DNA from: Azonexaceae bacterium
GTDB taxonomy: Bacteria; Pseudomonadota; Gammaproteobacteria; Burkholderiales; Rhodocyclaceae
NCBI GenBank assembly: GCA_013335535.1
Contig: JAAXVL010000003.1
Coordinates: 124,001 to 188,000 of the forward strand
Reading direction: 5' to 3'
DNA: 64,000 bases
The notes under the pieces were generated by a model. That model saw only the letters and a list, made by a program, of their open reading frames with translations, did not search any database and had not been told where the DNA came from. Below, piece by piece: positions 50,350 to 59,924 of this stretch; the stretch's first letter is position 1; each line of letters opens with the position of its first letter. The position numbers and the translations under genes were made by a program.

Positions 50350-53304
50350 TCACCAAATCAGGACACGCCGTTTGGTATCGCGCCACATCGTGTCACCCGG
50401 CCGCGTACCGAAGGCCCGATGGAAGGCGTCGAGGTGCAGCAGCGGCGCCACGGCGCGCACCGAGGCAATGGCGTGGTAGTCGATCGACACGAGCAAGCGC
50501 AACCTTTCCGGACGGGCCTTATAGGCCCACATCTGCGACCAGGCGACGAAGCAGCGCTGGTCGCTGGTCAGGCCGTCGATATTCGGTAGTGGGTTCTGCG
50601 CCAGATGGCGCTGCAGGGCGGCGTGGGCAAGCGTGATGCCGCCGAGGTCGGCGGTGTTCTCGGTCAGCGTTTGCCGGCCGTTGTGCATCAGGCCTGGCTG
50701 GATCTCGAACTTGCCGTACTGGTCCACCAGCACGTCGGTGCGCTGCTTGAATTTTGCGGTGGCCTGCGGCGTCCACCAGTCGCGCAGGTTGCCGGCCGGC
50801 CCGAACTGGCGCCCCATGCTGTCGAAGCCGTGCGTCAGCTCGTGGCCGATGACGGCGCCGATGGTGCAGTAGTTCACCGCCGCGTCGGCACCGGGCTGGT
50901 AGAACGGCGGCTGGACGATGGCCGCGGTGATGTCGACGTTGTTCTGCTGCGGACTGTAGGCGGCATTGACGGAAATCGGCGTGGTTTTGGTTGGTACGGC
51001 AAAACGTTCGACCACTACCGGTTTGCCAATCTGGGCGAGGTTTCGCCTTTGCAGGAAACTACCGATGCGCCGGACATTGCCGAAATGGTCGTCGGGCCTG
51101 ATCTCGACGCTGCTGAAGTCGATCCATTGGTCGGGGTAGCCGACGGCCACTTCGAGTTTGCCCAGCTTTTCCAGCGCGGCCTGCCGGGTGGGTTCGTCGA
51201 GCCAGGGATTTGTGCGCAAACGCTGCTCGAATTCATCCTTGATGTGGCCGACCATTTGCGTGATGTCGCGGCGGGTCGACTCGGGGAAATAGGCCTTGAC
51301 GTAGAGCCGGGACAGCGGGTGGAACAGCATCGCACCGATGGCCTTGGTTACCTCCTGCTCACGCGGCTCGGAGACCTGCAAGCCCTGGCGTGCCCGGCTG
51401 AATTCCTGGTCCAGGCCGTACCAGGGTTGCCCGAGCGCCGAGGTGCGGGCCGACAGTACATGCCAGCGCAGCAGCGTGCGCAGTTCCGTCAGCGGCCGCG
51501 AGGTCATGACTTTCTGGGTGGCGCGCAGGCCCGCGAGGTCAGGCACCTGCACGGTCTCCGGCGGCGTCACGCCCAGTTCTCCCAGGAATGCCTTGATGTC
51601 GATGGCGGGCACCAGCGCCTGCGCTTCCGCCAGCGAGAGCTTGTTGTAGGTGGTCGCCGGGTCGTAGCGCTGCAGCGGCGTGAGCTCCGCCGCGGACAGT
51701 TCGGATTCGATGGCGATCACCGTGTGGGCGTTGGCCCGTGCCTGCTCGGGTGTGTCACCCAGCGTTCGGAACATTTTGGCGATGAAATCCGCGTACAGCT
51801 CGCGGATGCGCTGGCCATCGGGTTTCGCATATTCGTCCTGGTTGAGGGCGCGCATGCCGGTGGCCAGGTAGAGCACGTTCATCGTGCTCTGCTTCTGGTC
51901 CGCGCCGGTGGCGGCGTTGATCAGCGGTGATACGCTGTAGCCCAGCTGGAGTTGCGCAGCGAGTTTGCCGAACGCCTCCGGACTGTCCGCCTGGTCGATC
52001 GCCTTGAGGTCGTCCGCCAGCGGCTGCAGGCCGAGCGCATCCAGCCGCTGCGTGTCCATCGCCGCCCGGTAGAAGTCGCCGACCTGCTGTTGCAACGGAT
52101 CGCGCCGGTCCGCCGGCATGTCCGCCGCCTCGCGGATAAGCTTGAGCAACTGGTCGTTGAGGTTGTGCGCCAGTTGCGAGAAGCCGCCGATGTCGGGATC
52201 GCTGGCGGGAATTTCGGTCTGCCTGAGCCAGTTGCCCGCCGCATAGCGATAGAAATCGCGGCGCGGATCGACCTTCCTGTCCATGTTCCGGGGCGAGTAG
52301 CCCAGCACGGGCGCATCGGCGCGAACACTGCCGGTGCGGGCCGATGGCCGCCATTCGTAGATGCCGCCGTCGGCCATCAGCGACAGGAAGAGTTCGCCGT
52401 CCTTCAACAGATAGGAGCGCACATACGGCAGATCGCGCATGACTTTCCGATCGGCAGATCCCGGCGCGCACTTCGCCCGGGTGATCGCCAGCGGACTGAA
52501 CTCCAGCGAGCCGGAGGAGGCTGCCGCCGATGGCGTGGCTTTCCACGCGGCCGAACCGCGCTTGCAGTCGATCCGGAAACTTGCGCGGCCATCGTCAGCG
52601 AAATCCAGGGTGTATCGTTCGGGGCGGTCGATCCGGCGGGTGCTCTGGGCGTCGTCCATCGACTGGATGGCGACCAGTTCCCATGTCGTCCCGGCCAGTC
52701 CTTCCTTCTTGTCTTGCCCGGTGTGGCAGCGCATTTCCGGCGCTCCGTAGCCCCAGACAACGGTGGCCTCGCCCTGATGTTCCCAGAGCGATTCGTTGCG
52801 CCCCCGGTAGCGGGTGCCGCTGGCTGCCGGCTGCTGCAGCATCAGGGACGCGCTGTCGCCGCGCTCGGCGATCAGGCTGGGCGGATCGGTCCGGAAATAA
52901 TTGACGACCACCTCGTTACGCGGATCGCCATCGCACAGGAAGGTCGCGCTGCCGGCGACCGGCACCAGCCGGTAGCGCGTTTGCAACTCGATCCGCCGTA
53001 GCCGGTAGAGTTCGACTACGCACTGGCGACGGTCGTTGCTCTTCCAGCAATCGTTGCGGCCCTTGATCCAGCCGCGCTGATCGGCCTTGAGCGCGGGCGG
53101 CCGCTCGTTGGCAGCCTTGCGCAGGGCGGCGGCGTACACGCTGGCCATGGTGCGATCGAGCGTTGCCAGCTCGGCATCGTCGCAGATCATTCTCTCGATG
53201 CTGCCGTCCGCCTTCGCGCAATCGAAGGCCGGACCCCGGGCCATGGCCTGGCCACAACAAGCGACGAGCAGAAGCAGAGCGCAGATTGGCGATGTTCGCA
53301 ACAT
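50350..53304 (-). CDS. LprI/MliC/META/M13-peptidase fusion protein, 984 aa
   Basis: GGGAGGG precedes ATG 53304. A Sec signal (1-22) is followed by an LprI/DUF1311-like domain (~25-105, ERMICDDAELATLDRTMASV), an MliC-like c-type lysozyme-inhibitor domain (~115-200, SLMLQQPAASGTRYRG and VVWGYGAPEMRC) and a META/HslJ-like domain (~205-325, GTTWELVAIQSMDDAQS). A complete M13 (neprilysin/PepO) metallopeptidase follows from ~340, with NAAY, HELTH in GAVIGHELTHGFD (~820) and ENTADLGG. It is periplasmic or surface-bound. The zinc site is intact. The four-part fusion is unusual. Confidence 0.85.
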   Translation of the reverse strand: MLRTSPICALLLLVACCGQAMARGPAFDCAKADGSIERMICDDAELATLDRTMASVYAAALRKAANERPPALKADQRGWIKGRNDCWKSNDRRQCVVELYRLRRIELQTRYRLVPVAGSATFLCDGDPRNEVVVNYFRTDPPSLIAERGDSASLMLQQPAASGTRYRGRNESLWEHQGEATVVWGYGAPEMRCHTGQDKKEGLAGTTWELVAIQSMDDAQSTRRIDRPERYTLDFADDGRASFRIDCKRGSAAWKATPSAAASSGSLEFSPLAITRAKCAPGSADRKVMRDLPYVRSYLLKDGELFLSLMADGGIYEWRPSARTGSVRADAPVLGYSPRNMDRKVDPRRDFYRYAAGNWLRQTEIPASDPDIGGFSQLAHNLNDQLLKLIREAADMPADRRDPLQQQVGDFYRAAMDTQRLDALGLQPLADDLKAIDQADSPEAFGKLAAQLQLGYSVSPLINAATGADQKQSTMNVLYLATGMRALNQDEYAKPDGQRIRELYADFIAKMFRTLGDTPEQARANAHTVIAIESELSAAELTPLQRYDPATTYNKLSLAEAQALVPAIDIKAFLGELGVTPPETVQVPDLAGLRATQKVMTSRPLTELRTLLRWHVLSARTSALGQPWYGLDQEFSRARQGLQVSEPREQEVTKAIGAMLFHPLSRLYVKAYFPESTRRDITQMVGHIKDEFEQRLRTNPWLDEPTRQAALEKLGKLEVAVGYPDQWIDFSSVEIRPDDHFGNVRRIGSFLQRRNLAQIGKPVVVERFAVPTKTTPISVNAAYSPQQNNVDITAAIVQPPFYQPGADAAVNYCTIGAVIGHELTHGFDSMGRQFGPAGNLRDWWTPQATAKFKQRTDVLVDQYGKFEIQPGLMHNGRQTLTENTADLGGITLAHAALQRHLAQNPLPNIDGLTSDQRCFVAWSQMWAYKARPERLRLLVSIDYHAIASVRAVAPLLHLDAFHRAFGTRPGDTMWRDTKRRVLIW

Positions 53305-53389
53305 AATTCCCTCCCCCTGACGTTCGGTATCCAACTGCGATTTTGCAAGAAGATTACGCTAAACTCGACACAAATTCCGGGGGAAAAAC

Positions 53390-55027
53390 GTGCCGACCAT
53401 AGCCATGCGACCGAACCGGGCATGGGGATTCCTTGCCCTGCTCCTGTCACTGCTTGCCGCCCTGTCTGTCGCGCACGCCGCGGAGAACGAGGGCGTGCCG
53501 CTGATTATCGGCAATCGCACGATCCACGTCTTTCGCGCCCCGCTGGGCATGTTCTCGCCGGCCGAGCGCGCGACCAGCGCCCGGCAGCGCATCGAGCGCA
53601 CCTTCGAGCAGTCAGGCGAAGGCTGGACGTCGATCAAGCCCGGGGCGCAGGGCATCGAGGTTCTGATCGACGGGAAGCCCCTGTTCCTCGTCTTGCCAGG
53701 CGATGCGCAGGAACTGGCGGGCGAGACAGCGGAAGAGCTGGCCAACACGGCGTCGCGCATGCTGCAGAAGGCGTGGGGCGAGGCACGCGAGCGCCAAGAC
53801 CCGCGCGCCAGCCTGACCGCGCTGCTGAAGGTGACGCTGGCCACGGTGCTGCTGGCGGTGGTGCTGGTCCTGATCGTAAAGGGCTCGTTCAGCTTGCGCA
53901 CCGGACTGATCCGCAGGTTGGCAAAACGGCTGCAGGATTTGCCGGCCAACAGCGCACTTCACAGGCTGGCCGGATTTCTGCCATCGGTGCTGACGCGCGG
54001 CCTGTTCCTGCTGAGCTGGTTGCTGAGCCTGTTCCTGGTGTTCGTCTTCCTGACCTACAGCCTTGCCCAGTTCGTTCTGACACGCCCGGCCAGCGAAACC
54101 CTCTCCCAGTCGCTGGCGACGATTACCGCCCAGGCATTCTCCGCCATCGCCGAAGCGCTACCGGGCATGTTCATCGCCGTCATCATTTTCCTGGCCGCCT
54201 GGGTGGCGACGCGCATCTCGACGGAGTTCTTTGCCGGCGTGACGACCCGTCCGGACGACAGCAGCCTGCTCAACGCCCATACTGCGCCGGCAACGCGTCG
54301 GATCGTCAATTCCTCGCTCTGGCTGTTCGCAGTTGCCATGGCCTATCCCTACCTGCCGGGTTCCCACACCGATGCGTTCAAGGGATTGTCGGTGCTGGTG
54401 GGCCTGATGGTGTCGATCGGCGCGTCCGGCGTCGTCGGCCAGATCGCCAGCGGCATGATGATCGTCTACACCTACGCGCTCAAGAAGGGCGAGTACGTGC
54501 GCATCCAGGACTATGAGGGCACGGTGACCGAACTCGACCTGTTCGTCACGCGCCTGCGCACGGGCATGGGCGAGGAGATCGCGCTGCCCAACGCCTTCGT
54601 ACTCGCCAACGTGACGCGCAACTTCTCGCGGGCGAGTTCCGGTAGGGCCTATGTCCTCGACGCGACCGTGACCATCGGCTACGACACGCCTTGGCGGCAG
54701 GTGCATGCCATGCTACTCGAGGCCGCCGCGACGATTCCGGAAATTCTCGCGACCCCGCCCGCCTACGTGGTGCAGACGGCGCTGGCCGACTTCTACGTTG
54801 CCTACCGGCTGATCGTGCAGGTGGATGCCGAGGCGCCCTCGACCCGCGCCCGCGTCGCCAGCGACCTGCATGCCGCCATCCAGGATGCGTTCAACCGCTA
54901 CGGTGTGCAGATCATGTCGCCGCACTACCTGGGCGATCCGCAAACGCCGAAAATCGTTGCCGCTTCTGCTTGGGCACCCCCACCGGCTGAATCTGAAATC
55001 AATGTCAAGCCGTCTTCCTATGAGTAG
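53390..55027 (+). CDS. MscS-family mechanosensitive channel, 545 aa
   Basis: GTG 53390 has GGGGGAAAA before it; ATG 53405 is an alternative. A signal peptide (~10-30) and a periplasmic domain are followed by several transmembrane helices (about 145-165, 195-240, 250-275, 305-325). Then come the MscS pore and beta domain: GVVGQIASGMMIVYTYALKK, VRIQDYEGTVTELDLFVTRL, ALPNAFVLANVTRNFSRAS and an alpha/beta cage ending. It releases solutes on hypo-osmotic shock. It is divergent from the M13 fusion gene with 85 bp between them. Confidence 0.88.
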   Translation: MPTIAMRPNRAWGFLALLLSLLAALSVAHAAENEGVPLIIGNRTIHVFRAPLGMFSPAERATSARQRIERTFEQSGEGWTSIKPGAQGIEVLIDGKPLFLVLPGDAQELAGETAEELANTASRMLQKAWGEARERQDPRASLTALLKVTLATVLLAVVLVLIVKGSFSLRTGLIRRLAKRLQDLPANSALHRLAGFLPSVLTRGLFLLSWLLSLFLVFVFLTYSLAQFVLTRPASETLSQSLATITAQAFSAIAEALPGMFIAVIIFLAAWVATRISTEFFAGVTTRPDDSSLLNAHTAPATRRIVNSSLWLFAVAMAYPYLPGSHTDAFKGLSVLVGLMVSIGASGVVGQIASGMMIVYTYALKKGEYVRIQDYEGTVTELDLFVTRLRTGMGEEIALPNAFVLANVTRNFSRASSGRAYVLDATVTIGYDTPWRQVHAMLLEAAATIPEILATPPAYVVQTALADFYVAYRLIVQVDAEAPSTRARVASDLHAAIQDAFNRYGVQIMSPHYLGDPQTPKIVAASAWAPPPAESEINVKPSSYE

Positions 55028-55212
55028 TCCATGGGGAAAACTGTTTCGCATTGTTCATCTGCCGCTGGAAAGGCAGAAATACGAAGGACCGTATTGTGTC
55101 GGGGGCACGTATTCGCCGAAAGTGACGCTGCCATCCAAGCCCAATCCTTGTTGAGTGGCAGATAACCGGTGCATGGCTGCCCGATGCCGAACAGACGGTG
55201 AGAGTCGGCTTT

Positions 55213-55301
55213 GGTTTAGGTTTATTCAACGTCTGCCCGCAGGCGTTTGCGCATCCTGAACCCGGCGCCCGTGGGGGGCAGACGTTAAACAAACCTAAAC
55301 C
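55213..55301. repeat. Imperfect 26-bp inverted repeat with 37-bp loop
   Basis: The left arm (55213-55238, starting GGTTTAGGTTTATTCAACG) pairs with the right arm (55276-55301, ending AACCTAAACC) at 24 of 26 positions, and partial pairing (CGGC/GCCG) continues outside. It lies in the gap between the MscS gene and the O-methyltransferase. It may be a MITE-like element or a large transcript-end hairpin. Confidence 0.75.
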
Positions 55302-55389
55302 ATTGCCGTCGTATGTATACTTGGAGTCTGATGGCTGCTCATGGTTGGTAAAGCGATTTGGGATTTTTCCTCAACGAACTTGGGCAGCA

Positions 55390-55995
55390 CTAACATGACA
55401 AGGGGCAATTCGTCCCTAGGGTTGCGAGAAACTCCCCGTTGCCGACCGGTACCGTGCAACAGGTGAAGTGACCATCGGCGGAAACCAGCTCAACGAACGG
55501 TGCCATTTCGCCAGCATGGGAGTTGGCATTATCGACAACAAGCAGACCTCCCTCGCGCAAAATCCGCTTCAGATTGGACAGCCAGGCAGGATATTCGGAA
55601 CGCTCTGAATCTAGGAAAATCAAGTCATAGCTTGAGTCCGATGCGGCTTGAAGATATTTCCCAGCCTCTCCATGAACCTGCGTAATCGCCTGCGAGAGAC
55701 CTGACTGCTCGAAATTTTTCGCAGCCATTTGCAGCTTTAATTCTGATAACTCAACAGTAGTAACGTGCCCTCCCACCGCAAGGGCTGCTTGGGTGAGCCA
55801 CAAGGTGGAATAACCGTTGGATGTTCCGATTTCAAGCACCCGTCGGGCGTTTGTTGCCCGGACAAGCACCGAAAGAAACTCACCGGTGTCCCGTGTGATA
55901 TTTAGCATGCGACGGGGGCGCTCTGTAATGGCGGCATCGTTGTTGGCACCGAATTCTTCCAATTCGCGCAGCAGTACTTGAAGCATTTCAGTCAT
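55390..55995 (-). CDS. SAM-dependent O-methyltransferase (caffeoyl-CoA/catechol type), 201 aa
   Basis: GGAG precedes ATG 55995. Motif I is RRVLEIGTSNGYSTLWLTQ (~52-70), followed by VTTVELSELKLQMA, then YDLIFLDSERSEYPAWL with the metal-binding Asp, and GGLLVVDNANSHAGEM. This is the class of cation-dependent O-methyltransferases. Substrate unknown. It diverges from a LysR gene whose promoter region is shared (~97 bp), so LysR control is likely. Confidence 0.88.
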   Translation of the reverse strand: MTEMLQVLLRELEEFGANNDAAITERPRRMLNITRDTGEFLSVLVRATNARRVLEIGTSNGYSTLWLTQAALAVGGHVTTVELSELKLQMAAKNFEQSGLSQAITQVHGEAGKYLQAASDSSYDLIFLDSERSEYPAWLSNLKRILREGGLLVVDNANSHAGEMAPFVELVSADGHFTCCTVPVGNGEFLATLGTNCPLSC

Positions 55996-56091
55996 GGCGG
56001 ACTCCACAGGGCCGTTTAGAGGATTTCATTTTGCGGACTGGCGAGGTATAAAACAAATGCTAAATTTACCCATTATCCATCTCGTTTTGGC

Positions 56092-57009
56092 ATGCCAAGT
56101 TTCCGACAAATCCACTACTTCCTGACCGTGGCGGACCTGGGGGGTTTCACTCAAGCCGCCGCCACACTGTTCATTGCGCAGTCCGCGTTGAGCCGGCAAA
56201 TCTCACAGCTGGAAGATGAGTTGGGATTCGAGTTGTTCGACAGGGAACCAAGAGGTGTACGGCTAACGCCCGCTGGAGCGATCTATCGGGACCGGGTGAT
56301 GACTATTCCGAGGACACTGGCCGCTGCGGCTGAGGAGGGGCTCCAACTGTCGCGCGGGGAAGCCGGGGTGCTGCGCCTGCTTCACTCCAGCACGATTCCA
56401 GCTGCAAGCCTGATGTCGGTACTCAACCGATTCATGGTCGCCTGCCCAAAGGCTCGAATCGACCTAGACCGTGCTTCATCCGAGCAACAGGTGTCTCTGG
56501 TTGCCAATGGCAACGCTGATATTGGCATTATTCGGCTTCCGGTGTTGCGCCGGGACTCTAGTGTTCGCTTTGTTGAACTTGGGGCAGAGCGCTTGTGGGT
56601 GGCGGTGCCCGATGCGCACCCGCTAGCAAAGCAGGACAGCATATCCATCGCCAGCCTGGAGCATGAGCAGTTCGTATCGGCGGTCTATCGGGAGCGAGGT
56701 GGATTGGCACGGGTCGTGACCGACCTTTGCTTGAAGAGAGGCTTTGTGCCTGGCGCCGCCCAGATAGTCTCTCCCAAGACATCAATGCTGAGTCTCGTAG
56801 CTGCTAACAAAGGGGTGGCAATTGTCCCTGAACGGATGACGACCCTCGGAAGCCAAGGAATCGTCTACGTGCCCTTGAGTGATAAAGATGCGCAATCGAC
56901 CTGTGCCCTTGTGGTTCCTCTAAAGCCTAGGTTGCTAGTGAAGACATTTGCCGACATCCTGATTCAGGATACTCAACACTCCTTCGCCGAATCTTCTGAT
57001 AATCGTTAA
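56092..57009 (+). CDS. LysR-family transcriptional regulator, 305 aa
   Basis: The N-terminal HTH (~1-65) reads HYFLTVADLGGFTQAAATLF, then IAQSALSRQISQLEDELGFE and LFDREPRGVRLTPAG, a canonical LysR domain. The effector-binding domain (~90-295) follows the usual alpha/beta pattern (ADIGIIRLPVLRRDSSVRFV). It diverges from the O-methyltransferase gene and is its likely regulator. Confidence 0.9.
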   Translation: MPSFRQIHYFLTVADLGGFTQAAATLFIAQSALSRQISQLEDELGFELFDREPRGVRLTPAGAIYRDRVMTIPRTLAAAAEEGLQLSRGEAGVLRLLHSSTIPAASLMSVLNRFMVACPKARIDLDRASSEQQVSLVANGNADIGIIRLPVLRRDSSVRFVELGAERLWVAVPDAHPLAKQDSISIASLEHEQFVSAVYRERGGLARVVTDLCLKRGFVPGAAQIVSPKTSMLSLVAANKGVAIVPERMTTLGSQGIVYVPLSDKDAQSTCALVVPLKPRLLVKTFADILIQDTQHSFAESSDNR

Positions 57010-57314
57010 AAACGGACCGTTAAAGCAAATATCGCGTACGGCCACTCCTGGCCGGTAGTACGCTGTGGCTTACGCACTGCAAAGCTGCCATATAAAATTT
57101 TAGGTTTCGGCGAACGTCCGCTTACAGGCACAGATGCCTACTCACCCAATCGGCCATCAAGAGACTTCCAGATCCACAAATAATTCATGACACACCCCTC
57201 CGCTTCCTGTCGGTAACCGGATGATCGGGTAGACTCGATTGCAGTACTGGTTGTTGGTTGTCCCGAATGAATTCCCTGAACATCCTGCTTGGCGGCCCGA
57301 AGAGCGACTGACGA
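57010..57314. other. Intergenic region before the hybrid kinase
   Basis: About 305 bp with no supported gene. The immediate upstream sequence of ATG 57315 has only a weak ribosome site. No repeats or operators were recognised. Confidence 0.35.
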
Positions 57315-59924
57315 ATGCTGATCAATCTGATCGATAACATTGCCTTCCTGATTGCGCTGGCCGCCACGGGCCAGCTTATCGTTTCACGATTTCACAAGGC
57401 CTCGCTGAAATATCAACTGGTGCTCGGGGTTCTGTTTGGCAGCGTGACCTTGCTGGGCATGTCGAATCCGGTGAACTTCGCACCCGGCGTGTTTTTTGAC
57501 GGGCGGTCGATTGTGCTGGCCGTGGCCGGTGTGGTCGGCGGGGGGCTGACCGCGGCCATCGCCGCATGCATGGCGGCCTTCTATCGCTACCAACTGGGCG
57601 GTATTGGTGCCCCGGTGGGCGTCACGGTCATTGTGCTTGCGGCTTTTCTTGGGGCGCTGGCGCAGCAGTGGTGGCAGCGGCGCAGCAGCCCGCCGCATCA
57701 TGTGCACTACCTTGCGCTTGGGGTGGTGGTGCAGTTGATGCAGTTGGCGGCCTTCACACAGGTTCCCGACCGGGCCGGATATGCCTTCATCAAGCAGTCC
57801 TGGTGGATTCTCCTGTTGTTCTACCCCCTCGCGACAATGCTGCTATGCCAGATTTTTCGCAATTATGAGCAGCGGGTCGAGGAGCGAGAGGCATTGCAGG
57901 CGGCACAGAAGGCTGTCATTGCAGAAGAGCGTGCCAGCATGGAGCGTTTCCATGCCTACTTCGATCACTCTATCGTCGGTCTTGCCATCACCAGTCTGGA
58001 AAAGGGCTGGATCGAAGTCAATGACGCTCTTTGTCAGACGTTGGGATACACACGGGATGAACTGACGCGCATGACATGGACGGAGCTGACCTACCCCGAT
58101 GATCTGGCACCCGACCTCGCCCAATTCAACCGCATGCTGGCTGGCGAAATCAACAGCTATGCGATGGACAAGCGCTTCATCCACAAGAACGGTCACCTGG
58201 TCTATACGCGCCTGGCCGTCAGCCATGTGCGCAAGCCGGAGGGCAGCCTGGACTATGTCGTTGCCATGGTGGAGGACATTTCGGACCGCAAGCGTTCGGA
58301 GCTTGCCCTGGAGAGCAGCGAAAAACAACTGCGCTTCGTGCTGGAAGGGTCGGAGCTCGGTTTTTGGGACTGGGACATTGCCGCCGGCAAGGTGGACCGG
58401 AACGAACGGTGGGCCGTGATGCTGGGATACACGCACAGCGAAATCCAGCATACGGTGATGCAGTGGACCGACTTCATTCACCCGGAAGATCGGGAACGCG
58501 CGTGGGATTCGATCAAAGCGGTGATTGAAGGGCGCTCGAACATGCATCGACTTGAGTACCGGATGCTTCACAAGGACGGCAGCATTCGATGGATTCTCGA
58601 CCAGGCCAGCGTGATGCAGCGTGACGCGGATGGCAGGCCGGTGCGCATGTGCGGGACCCATACCGACATTACCGCGCGCAAGCAGGATGAACTCGAATTG
58701 CTGCAGCATCGCCATCACCTTCAGCAACTCGTCGAAGTCCAAACCCGGGAGTTGCGCATCGCCAAGGAAGCCGCCGAAACCGCCAACGTGGCCAAGAGCG
58801 CTTTCCTTGCCAATATGAGCCACGAGATACGCACTCCGCTCAATGCCATCACCGGCATGACCCACATCTTGCGCCGTGGCAGCCTGACGCCGGAGCAGGC
58901 CGACAGAATCGACAAAATCGAGAACGCTGGCAGTCACCTGCTACGGATCATCAACGATGTGCTCGACCTGTCCAAGATTGAAGCCGGCAAGTTTGCGCTG
59001 GAAGACGCTCCGGTTCATCTCGAAGCCATGCTCGACAATGTCGCCTTCCTGCTTGGCCAGAAGGCGCGGGACAAAGGTTTGCGCTTCAACATCGAAACTG
59101 CCTCGATAACCCATCATCTCCATGGCGACGCCACCCGACTGCAACAGGCTTTGCTTAACTATGTAGCCAATGCCATCAAGTTTACCGAGCGCGGCCACAT
59201 CACCCTGCGGGTCAAGGAAGAGGCACAGGCCGATAAAACCACGACCCTGCGTTTCGAGGTCGAGGATACTGGCATCGGCATCGCCCCCGAAGCCCTGCCT
59301 AAGCTCTTCAGTGCCTTTGAGCAGGCCGACAACTCGACCACGCGCAAGTACGGCGGTACAGGTCTGGGCCTGGCTATCACCCGGAAGATCGCCGAAGTGA
59401 TGGGCGGTACCGCAGGCGTCACCAGCACCCCAAACCAAGGTAGTACCTTCTGGTTCACCGTTGTCCTCAAGAAGGGACCGCATTCAGCCGAGGAAGCCGC
59501 CAAGGCCAGACTCGAAGCCGCCGAGCAGGCGATACAGCGCGACCATGTCGGCAAGCGCATCCTGCTGGCTGAAGATGAACCGATCAACCGGGAAATTGCC
59601 CAGGCGCTGCTGGAGGACGTGGGGCTCCAGATCGATCTGGCCGAAAACGGCCGGGAGGCCGTGGAAAAGGCCCGTACGGGCAATTATGATGTGATCCTGA
59701 TGGACATGCGGATGCCGGTACTAGACGGCCTATATGCAGCCCGAGAGATACGGCAATTGCTTGGCCATCAAACGCCCCCCATCCTCGCGATGACGGCAAA
59801 TGCTTTTGCCGAGGACAAGGATCAGTGTTTCGAAGCGGGGATGGACGACTTTATTTCCAAGCCAGTCATGCCGGAGGTGCTTTACGAGACCTTGCTGAAC
59901 TGGTTTGAAAAGGGGAGGGGCTGA
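57315..59924 (+). CDS. Hybrid histidine kinase with 5TM-5TMR_LYT-type sensor, 869 aa
   Basis: The N-terminal membrane domain (~5-185) fits the 5TMR_LYT type (GMSNPVNFAPGVFFDGRSIV and LAVAGVVGGGLTAAIAACMA). Two PAS/PAC domains follow (~210-330 and ~335-460). HisKA reads FLANMSHEIRTPLNAITGMT (His ~512), and the ATPase domain has EDTGIGIAPEALPKLFSAFE and GGTGLGLAITRKIAE. The receiver has LAEDEPINREIAQALLED and DVILMDMRMPVLDGLYAARE (Asp ~797). A phosphotransfer partner must be elsewhere. Confidence 0.92.
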   Translation: MLINLIDNIAFLIALAATGQLIVSRFHKASLKYQLVLGVLFGSVTLLGMSNPVNFAPGVFFDGRSIVLAVAGVVGGGLTAAIAACMAAFYRYQLGGIGAPVGVTVIVLAAFLGALAQQWWQRRSSPPHHVHYLALGVVVQLMQLAAFTQVPDRAGYAFIKQSWWILLLFYPLATMLLCQIFRNYEQRVEEREALQAAQKAVIAEERASMERFHAYFDHSIVGLAITSLEKGWIEVNDALCQTLGYTRDELTRMTWTELTYPDDLAPDLAQFNRMLAGEINSYAMDKRFIHKNGHLVYTRLAVSHVRKPEGSLDYVVAMVEDISDRKRSELALESSEKQLRFVLEGSELGFWDWDIAAGKVDRNERWAVMLGYTHSEIQHTVMQWTDFIHPEDRERAWDSIKAVIEGRSNMHRLEYRMLHKDGSIRWILDQASVMQRDADGRPVRMCGTHTDITARKQDELELLQHRHHLQQLVEVQTRELRIAKEAAETANVAKSAFLANMSHEIRTPLNAITGMTHILRRGSLTPEQADRIDKIENAGSHLLRIINDVLDLSKIEAGKFALEDAPVHLEAMLDNVAFLLGQKARDKGLRFNIETASITHHLHGDATRLQQALLNYVANAIKFTERGHITLRVKEEAQADKTTTLRFEVEDTGIGIAPEALPKLFSAFEQADNSTTRKYGGTGLGLAITRKIAEVMGGTAGVTSTPNQGSTFWFTVVLKKGPHSAEEAAKARLEAAEQAIQRDHVGKRILLAEDEPINREIAQALLEDVGLQIDLAENGREAVEKARTGNYDVILMDMRMPVLDGLYAAREIRQLLGHQTPPILAMTANAFAEDKDQCFEAGMDDFISKPVMPEVLYETLLNWFEKGRG

